From assembly GCA_964422685.1 (NCBI GenBank), contig CAYRCG010000080.1, positions 1 to 10,098 of the forward strand: a stretch of 10,098 nucleotides of DNA, written 5' to 3'. Made by a program: the position numbers and the translations under genes. The notes under the pieces are model-generated. The model was given only the letters and a program-made list of their open reading frames with translations. It searched no databases and was not told where the DNA came from. The DNA comes from Syntrophomonas sp964422685. GTDB taxonomy: Bacteria > Bacillota > Syntrophomonadia > Syntrophomonadales > Syntrophomonadaceae. Numbering within the stretch: position 1 is the stretch's first letter; the number at the start of each line of letters is the position of its first letter. Positions 5,057 through 10,098 of this stretch are shown here, piece by piece.

Positions 5057-8000
5057 TTGAAGATAAAAAAGATCCGTTTTCAGAACCTGAATTCCCTGGA
5101 GGGAGAATGGACAATAGATTTTTCCCATACGGCTTATTCAGCAGATGGTATTTTTGCTATAACCGGGCCTACCGGGGCTGGAAAAACTACTATCCTGGAT
5201 GCTGTCTGCCTGGCTCTTTACGGGCGTACTCCGCGTCTGGAGCGGGTGAACAAAAGCGGTAATGAGATTATGTCTCGACGTAGAGCGAGCTGTTTTGCGG
5301 AAGTGGATTTTACTACCCGGGAAGGCTCTTATCGCTGTCATTGGAGTCAACAACGGGCGCACAAGAACCTAAAGGGGGAATTGCAACCCCCACGGCATGA
5401 AATCGCAGATGCCAAGAACGGGAAGGTATTGGAAAACAAGATAAGGGATGTAGCAGCTCGGGTGGAGCAGATCACAGGTATGAATTTTACCCGCTTTACC
5501 CGTTCCATCCTGCTGGCCCAGGGAGGTTTTGCGGCTTTCCTGCAGGCCCCGGCGGATGAGCGTGCGCCCATATTAGAGCAGATTACCGGGACCGAGATTT
5601 ACAGCGAAATATCCGTGAAGGTGCACGAAAAATTAAGGGAGGAAAAGGATATCCTGGAGTTGCTGCAAGCGGGTATAAGCGGGATAAAATTACTCACTGC
5701 TGAGGAAGAAAATATTTTGCGCCGGGATATAGAAACCAAATCTATACAAGAAATAGAACTTAAGAAAGATTTAAAAGATTTGCAATCCATCCTGAACTGG
5801 TTAGAGCGTACGCAGGGATTGGAAAAGGAAATTGAGGAAATCGAACAGCAAAGCCAGGAATATTTACTAAGAAAAGATTCTTTTCAGGGGGAGGCTTTGC
5901 GCTTGGAAAGGGCCCGGCAGGCCGCGGCTTTGGATATCCCCTTCACCCGGCTGCAAGGACTGCGGGATTTACAGAATAACGATTTAAATGAAATAGGGCA
6001 AATACATAGAAAATTACCTGAACAGAGTCTATTGCTTGGCCAGACTAAAAAACAATGGGAGAACAGCCGGCAGGAATTCAGCAAATTTAAATCCTTGCGC
6101 AAAAGTGAAGGAGAAATAGCTAAAAATGCAAGAGAAATGGACATATTGCTGGAGCAGCAGGCTAAATTAATTAATAGCTGGGAGTTAGCTATCAAAGCCG
6201 CCGGGGAGGAATGCGGCGCCTTACAGGAGGAAGTTAATAGCGCGCAAGAGGAAACCCTCGGCATAAGGCAGGTCTTGTCTACTATCGAAGAATACCAACG
6301 GGTAAATACGCAAGATAAAAATTTGCTGACCGATATGACCGGGATTATTCGGGTCTTTGAAAGGCTGCAAGGATTGTTTGCCGCCTGGCAGGAAAAGGGC
6401 GATGAGTGTCAACAGGCTATTGATGTCTTGCGATCCTTACAAGATGCCGAAAAAGAAATAGCGGCTGTTTATGATAACAACCAAGAATTGCAAATACGGC
6501 AATTAGAAGTTATGCAGACGGAGAAAAATAAGCTGCGAAGTTCTTTGCAGGGTCATGAAATAAAATGGTGGCGGGATGAACTGGAGCGGTTAAAGGGGCG
6601 GGGCGATAAACTGCAAAGCCTAAAAGAATTAGGGGATAGAATCTTTGGACTGGAAGAAAAGATAAGGTGCGGGCAGGAAACCATAGATTATCTTAGTGCA
6701 CAGCAAGAACAGCTTTTGGTGGAAATAAAGCAGAGGGAGATGAAAATCGGTCATTTAGAGGCCAAGGCAGAAGAATTACAAACCCGGGTCTTATTACTTA
6801 GCCGTATCCGCGATTTGGAAGAGGAAAGGGCCCATCTGGAAGATGGCAAAGCATGCCCATTATGCGGTGCTACCGAACATCCCTATGCTCAAGGCAACAT
6901 ACCCCGGATGGATGAAAGCCAAAAAGAGCTGCAAGAAACGCAGAAGCAACTAAAAGAACTGAGCGAGGATTTGAAAAACAAGGAAAAAGACCAAGGTCGC
7001 TTAGGTACGAAACTAGAGCATGAACAGCTCGCTTTCAAGCAGGCGGAAACAGAATTGGACGAAGCCAGAGGATTATATCGGGAGGATCTGCAGGCACTAG
7101 GTTTGGGACCACCTGTAGTCAATACCCCAAGTGAGCTGGAGCCCCTGGCGGAAAAAAGCCAGAAGAGCATTGCCTGGCATTCGCGGCAACTTAAAATGAT
7201 AGAAGAGCTGCAGAAAAATATCGAAGAATTGAATGGTGAATATGACAAAGTCCATACAGCCTTTAACGAAGCAGATAAGGAATTGCAGGCGGCTGTTATG
7301 CGCCAAGGACAAGCCGACCGGGAAGAAAAACGTTTACATAAGGAACACCAGGGTTTGGAAAATGAGCTGGAACAGCTACAAAAGGAAACCCTGCGGGAAT
7401 TAAAGCAATATGGAATCGACGATTTGCCTTGGGAGAAGCTAACGCATATCCGGCAAACCCTAGAGGAAAGGAAAAGGCTTTGGGAAGCCAAGGATAAGGA
7501 CAAGCAGGAATATGAGCAGATGATGGGCAAGCTACAGAACGAAATACAGCAGAAGCAGCTTCTGCTAAAGGATAAAAGCGCAGCTTTGAAGAGTGGGCAA
7601 GAAATATTGGAACAGCAGCTAGAAGAATACCGGCAACAGCGGAAAGCCCGTTTTGATTTATATGGGGAGCGCGACCCGGATGAAGAAGAGGCCCGTATGG
7701 ATGAAGAGATAAAACTGCTTGAAGAAACGCTGGGGCGGTTTTTTGAAGAATTCCAAGACCTGCAGCACCAACAATTGCAACTGGAAGAACGGGAAAAAAA
7801 CCTGGCTGATGCTATGCAAAACCGTGCGCCGCAACTGCAAAAATTAGAGGGGGATTTTATCCGGCAGTTGCAGCAGGCCGGTTTTGAACAGGAAAAGGAT
7901 TATCAGCAGGCCGGCCTTTCCGCAGAGGAAAAGCAGGCTTTGACGCAAAAAGAAGAAGCTTTACAGAACGAAGGCATTGAACTGCAGACCCGCTTGCGAG

Positions 8001-8725
8001 AGCGCAAGGAAAAATTGCAGGAAGAAAAAGAACAAAAATTAAGTGAAGAGAGCAGGGAAAATTTAGAGAACAGACAGGAACTGGTTGAACAGGAACTTAA
8101 TGATTTCAGCCGCGAAATCACAATTGCCAACAAAGAACTGGCAGATAGCGAGCAAAACCGCCGGGAAATGCAGGTGCAAATACAACGGCTGCAGGGACAA
8201 AAGCAGGAGGTACAGCGCTGGCAGGTATTGCACGATTTAATCGGTTCAGCCGATGGCAAGAAATACCGTAATTTCGCTCAGGGTCTAAGCTTTGATATCA
8301 TGATAAGCCATGCTAACCAACAGTTACGGAAGATGAGCGATCGCTATATTTTACTGCGCAGTCAGAAAGAAAACCTGGAATTAAAAATAATTGATAATTA
8401 TCAGGCTGGAGAAATCCGCTCTACCGCCAACCTCTCCGGAGGGGAAAGTTTCCTGGTTAGTTTAGCCTTGGCCTTGGGGCTGTCCCAAATGGCCAGCCGC
8501 AAAGTAAGTGTTGATTCACTCTTTTTGGATGAAGGTTTTGGCTCCTTGGATGAAGATGTACTCGATACCGCCTTGAACACCTTAGCCGGACTGCAACAGG
8601 ACGGCAAGCTGATAGGCATCATTTCTCATGTCCCCGCTTTGAAAGAGCGTATAAGCACCCAGATAGAGGTAATACCCCTATCCGGCGGCCGCAGCATCCT
8701 GCGGGGCCCCGGCTGCGATGTATAA
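5057..8725 (+). CDS. sbcC: Exonuclease SbcCD subunit C (Rad50-type SMC ATPase)
   Basis: The 1222-residue ATPase that drives the SbcD nuclease and tethers DNA ends. The N-terminal ATPase half carries Walker A GPTGAGKT (residues 37-44) and a Q-loop region (RSILLAQGGFAAFL). A long coiled coil, rich in Glu, Gln, Lys and Leu, runs from about residue 190 to 1040. It is broken near its midpoint by the zinc hook CPLC (600-603), through which two SbcC molecules join. The C-terminal half has the ABC signature LSGGES (1126-1131), Walker B with catalytic glutamate LFLDEG (1155-1160), and D-loop GSLD. Length and hook position are as expected, with no sign of deletion or frameshift. The start is TTG 5057, six bases after SD AGGGGGGA (5043-5050). 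No ATG competes, and KIKKIRFQNLNSL is the family N-terminus. Confidence 0.97.
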   Translation: MKIKKIRFQNLNSLEGEWTIDFSHTAYSADGIFAITGPTGAGKTTILDAVCLALYGRTPRLERVNKSGNEIMSRRRASCFAEVDFTTREGSYRCHWSQQRAHKNLKGELQPPRHEIADAKNGKVLENKIRDVAARVEQITGMNFTRFTRSILLAQGGFAAFLQAPADERAPILEQITGTEIYSEISVKVHEKLREEKDILELLQAGISGIKLLTAEEENILRRDIETKSIQEIELKKDLKDLQSILNWLERTQGLEKEIEEIEQQSQEYLLRKDSFQGEALRLERARQAAALDIPFTRLQGLRDLQNNDLNEIGQIHRKLPEQSLLLGQTKKQWENSRQEFSKFKSLRKSEGEIAKNAREMDILLEQQAKLINSWELAIKAAGEECGALQEEVNSAQEETLGIRQVLSTIEEYQRVNTQDKNLLTDMTGIIRVFERLQGLFAAWQEKGDECQQAIDVLRSLQDAEKEIAAVYDNNQELQIRQLEVMQTEKNKLRSSLQGHEIKWWRDELERLKGRGDKLQSLKELGDRIFGLEEKIRCGQETIDYLSAQQEQLLVEIKQREMKIGHLEAKAEELQTRVLLLSRIRDLEEERAHLEDGKACPLCGATEHPYAQGNIPRMDESQKELQETQKQLKELSEDLKNKEKDQGRLGTKLEHEQLAFKQAETELDEARGLYREDLQALGLGPPVVNTPSELEPLAEKSQKSIAWHSRQLKMIEELQKNIEELNGEYDKVHTAFNEADKELQAAVMRQGQADREEKRLHKEHQGLENELEQLQKETLRELKQYGIDDLPWEKLTHIRQTLEERKRLWEAKDKDKQEYEQMMGKLQNEIQQKQLLLKDKSAALKSGQEILEQQLEEYRQQRKARFDLYGERDPDEEEARMDEEIKLLEETLGRFFEEFQDLQHQQLQLEEREKNLADAMQNRAPQLQKLEGDFIRQLQQAGFEQEKDYQQAGLSAEEKQALTQKEEALQNEGIELQTRLRERKEKLQEEKEQKLSEESRENLENRQELVEQELNDFSREITIANKELADSEQNRREMQVQIQRLQGQKQEVQRWQVLHDLIGSADGKKYRNFAQGLSFDIMISHANQQLRKMSDRYILLRSQKENLELKIIDNYQAGEIRSTANLSGGESFLVSLALALGLSQMASRKVSVDSLFLDEGFGSLDEDVLDTALNTLAGLQQDGKLIGIISHVPALKERISTQIEVIPLSGGRSILRGPGCDV

Positions 8726-8761
8726 TGCATAACCTACGATAGCTGCCTGGGCTACGGCCAT

Positions 8762-8776
8762 TAATATCAGATATTA
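8762..8776. promoter_or_regulatory. Perfect palindrome TAATATC-A-GATATTA upstream of rlmD
   Basis: The 7-bp arms are perfect around a single central A, in the 82-base gap between sbcC and rlmD and about 31 bases before the rlmD start. It has the form of a binding site for a small dimeric repressor. As an RNA hairpin it would be weak (A/T-rich, one-base loop), and no T-run follows, so it is not a terminator. The regulator is unknown. Confidence 0.4.
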
Positions 8777-8792
8777 CCTAATAAGAGTTAAA

Positions 8793-8798
8793 AGGTGA
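8793..8798 (+). promoter_or_regulatory. rlmD: Ribosome binding site for the TTG start of rlmD
   Basis: AGGTGA pairs with the 3' end of 16S rRNA and lies nine bases before TTG 8808. A second, poorer GAGGT at 8801-8805 is only two bases away from the start. There is no ATG or GTG at a better distance, which supports TTG. Confidence 0.5.
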
Positions 8799-8807
8799 GT
8801 GAGGTAA

Positions 8808-10082
8808 TTGACCCGGTGTTTGATAGAAGGAATCAGCCATGACGGTCACGGCGTCGGAAGGCTGGATGGCATGGTAGTTTTCATACCCGGAGCCCTCCCC
8901 GGGGAAAGCGTTGATATCGAAGTAATTCAGCGTAAAAAGAACTTTGCCCGGGGTCGGCTTAATTTCATAGCTGAGGCTTCGCCGCAGAGGGTTGCCCCAC
9001 CCTGCCCATACTACTGGCAGTGCGGGGGTTGTTCCTATCAACATAGCAGTTACCGGTTGCAACTAGAGCTTAAAACCCAAGTAGTTAAACAAACCTTGCA
9101 AAGACTAGGTAAAATCGATGTGCCGGTTAATCCTTGCCTGGGATCGCACGAAATTTGGGGCTACCGTAACAAGGTGACCTGGCACGGGGTGCCCGGGGAA
9201 CACGATTGGAAATTGGGCTATTATCGTAGCGATGCCCATGATATTTTACCGGTTGATAACTGTCTATTGATTAGCTCACCCATGCAACAAATCAGTAATG
9301 CCCTTAATAATTCATTGCAGAAATATCTGTACCCCCTGTCGATGGTGGAACTCACTGTCAGAGAATCCTCTTTTGATAATGGCCTAATGGCGATCATTTC
9401 GGGACCTACATTAGAGCAGGTCCGCACCCTGAACGACACTAATAATCAAGACATTTGCATAATCCATTATGAAAATCAATGTTGCACCGTGCTGCGAGGC
9501 GAACCCTTTTTAAGGGAAAAGTTGGGTGACATCCTTTTTGACATCTCCCCGATGGCATTCTTCCAGGTTAATAAGGGTCAAGCGGAGCGGATGCTGCAAA
9601 TTATCAGGGATTGGCTAAACCTGAAAGGGAATGAACAAGTCCTGGATATTTATTGCGGGGTCGGCTCCCTGGCGTTGAATCTGGCCCCTCGGGTCCGTGC
9701 AGTAACAGGCATAGAGGCCTTCGGGCTGGCAGTAAAAGATGCTAAGAAAAATGCCCGCGCAAATGCCATTAAAAATGCCCGTTTTTTATCCGGGCGGACC
9801 GAGACGGTCTTGCCCACTTTGAACGAACGTTTTGACGCTATTATCCTAGATCCGCCCCGCAGCGGATGTGGTCCTGGCGTTGTGCAAGCGGTGGCCCGCC
9901 TAAGAATCCCCCAAGCTATCTATATTTCCTGTGAACCATCCGCCCTAGCCCGCGACCTGGCCCATTTCACCCAGGCGGGCTACACTATTAATGAGGTTCA
10001 ACCACTGGATATGTTCCCTTGGACGAGGCACGTTGAGAGCGTGGTATTGATGTGTGCGTCCAGCGAAGCTGGCAAATGCTAA
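8808..10082 (+). CDS. rlmD: 23S rRNA (uracil-C5)-methyltransferase, RlmD/RlmCD type; 3' end apparently interrupted by an intron
   Basis: An S-adenosylmethionine-dependent enzyme that methylates C5 of a uracil in 23S rRNA (U1939 in E. coli RlmD; Gram-positive relatives may also modify U747). An N-terminal TRAM domain (about 1-57, GISHDGHGVGRLDGMVVFIPGALPGE in two overlapping motifs) is followed by the [4Fe-4S] cysteines C66, C72, C75 and C152. The methyltransferase fold has DIYCGVG (280-286, SAM binding), LDPPRSGC (347-354) and nucleophile C375 in YISCEPSAL. FFQVN (251-255) is also family-typical. The start is TTG 8808. The normal C-terminus of the family follows MFPWTRHVESVVLM, but here M415 is followed by CASSEAGKC and TAA 10080-10082. 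That tail is unlike the family and coincides with a sequence resembling a group II intron 5' end, so the genuine exon probably ends near 10053. Confidence 0.93.
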   Translation: MTRCLIEGISHDGHGVGRLDGMVVFIPGALPGESVDIEVIQRKKNFARGRLNFIAEASPQRVAPPCPYYWQCGGCSYQHSSYRLQLELKTQVVKQTLQRLGKIDVPVNPCLGSHEIWGYRNKVTWHGVPGEHDWKLGYYRSDAHDILPVDNCLLISSPMQQISNALNNSLQKYLYPLSMVELTVRESSFDNGLMAIISGPTLEQVRTLNDTNNQDICIIHYENQCCTVLRGEPFLREKLGDILFDISPMAFFQVNKGQAERMLQIIRDWLNLKGNEQVLDIYCGVGSLALNLAPRVRAVTGIEAFGLAVKDAKKNARANAIKNARFLSGRTETVLPTLNERFDAIILDPPRSGCGPGVVQAVARLRIPQAIYISCEPSALARDLAHFTQAGYTINEVQPLDMFPWTRHVESVVLMCASSEAGKC

Positions 10083-10098
10083 CAGGTGAAAGTCCTGT
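10054..10098 (+). mobile_element. Probable 5' end of a group II intron inserted in the 3' end of rlmD
   Basis: From 10054 the sequence begins GTGCGTCCAG, matching the GUGYG 5' consensus of bacterial group II introns and close to the GUGCGCCCAG start of the Lactococcus Ll.LtrB intron. Two compact hairpins follow: CCAGC/GCTGG around GAA (10060-10072) and ACAGG/CCTGT around TGAAAGT (10082-10098), in keeping with domain I. The rlmD reading frame stops resembling its family at exactly this point. An alternative 5' boundary is GTGTG at 10052. Only 45 bases are visible, so domains V/VI and any reverse transcriptase/maturase lie beyond the window. The GGTGAAAGTCC stretch also recalls part of a cobalamin riboswitch, but the usual upstream GGGAA is absent and the position inside a conserved coding end argues against it. 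Confidence 0.5.

Noticed and set aside
6889..7530. Ser/Cys-rich 213-codon frame antisense to sbcC
   Set aside because: It is the complement of Glu/Lys/Gln-rich coiled-coil codons, which produces long Ser/Phe/Leu/Cys-rich shadows. There is no SD and no family resemblance.
8721..8726. TATAAT overlapping the sbcC stop, a possible -10 element for rlmD
   Set aside because: No -35 hexamer at 16-18 bases and no properly spaced TGN extension; TATAAT here arises from the GTA-TAA-T codons at the gene end.

Overview
The window looks like chromosomal DNA from a low-to-medium G+C Gram-positive anaerobe (Firmicutes, Clostridia). Supporting signs are strong purine-rich Shine-Dalgarno (SD) sites, frequent TTG starts, a type-II-lipobox lipoprotein, a methionine aminopeptidase with an N-terminal SEC-C zinc motif, and the tail of an acetyl-CoA hydrolase/CoA-transferase gene. 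That last family is common in butyrate-cycling clostridia, and a Syntrophomonas-like host is my best guess. This is a guess from gene style, not an identification.

Layout: (1) 1-150 is the 3' end of a CoA-transferase gene on +. (2) 151-398 is a convergent intergenic stretch with four tandem heptamers and a G+C-rich, hairpin-containing block that does not resemble the flanking genes. (3) About 399-1106 on - is a LolA-like lipoprotein. (4) 1107-1330 is a divergent control region with two inverted repeats and an extended -10 promoter. (5) From about 1331 all genes run on +: map (SEC-C methionine aminopeptidase), an S41 carboxy-terminal processing peptidase with a PDZ domain and a C-terminal peptidoglycan-binding-like domain, sbcD, sbcC, and rlmD. 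(6) The last 45 bases look like the 5' end of a group II intron interrupting the extreme 3' end of rlmD.

The + strand genes are separated by 80, 55, 12 and 82 bases. sbcD and sbcC clearly form one unit encoding the Mre11/Rad50-type nuclease that trims hairpins and DNA ends. The others are housekeeping functions: N-terminal Met removal, envelope proteolysis and 23S rRNA methylation. I see no defence island, CRISPR array, tRNA or rRNA.

The most interesting points are the probable non-canonical ATC start of map, with an ideal SD and the family-typical N-terminus but no ATG/GTG/TTG at the right place; the putative group II intron at codon 416 of rlmD; the operator-like inverted repeats at 1240-1278 and 8762-8776; and the heptamer and hairpin-rich intergenic DNA at 203-344. 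I did not find a convincing new multi-gene system.
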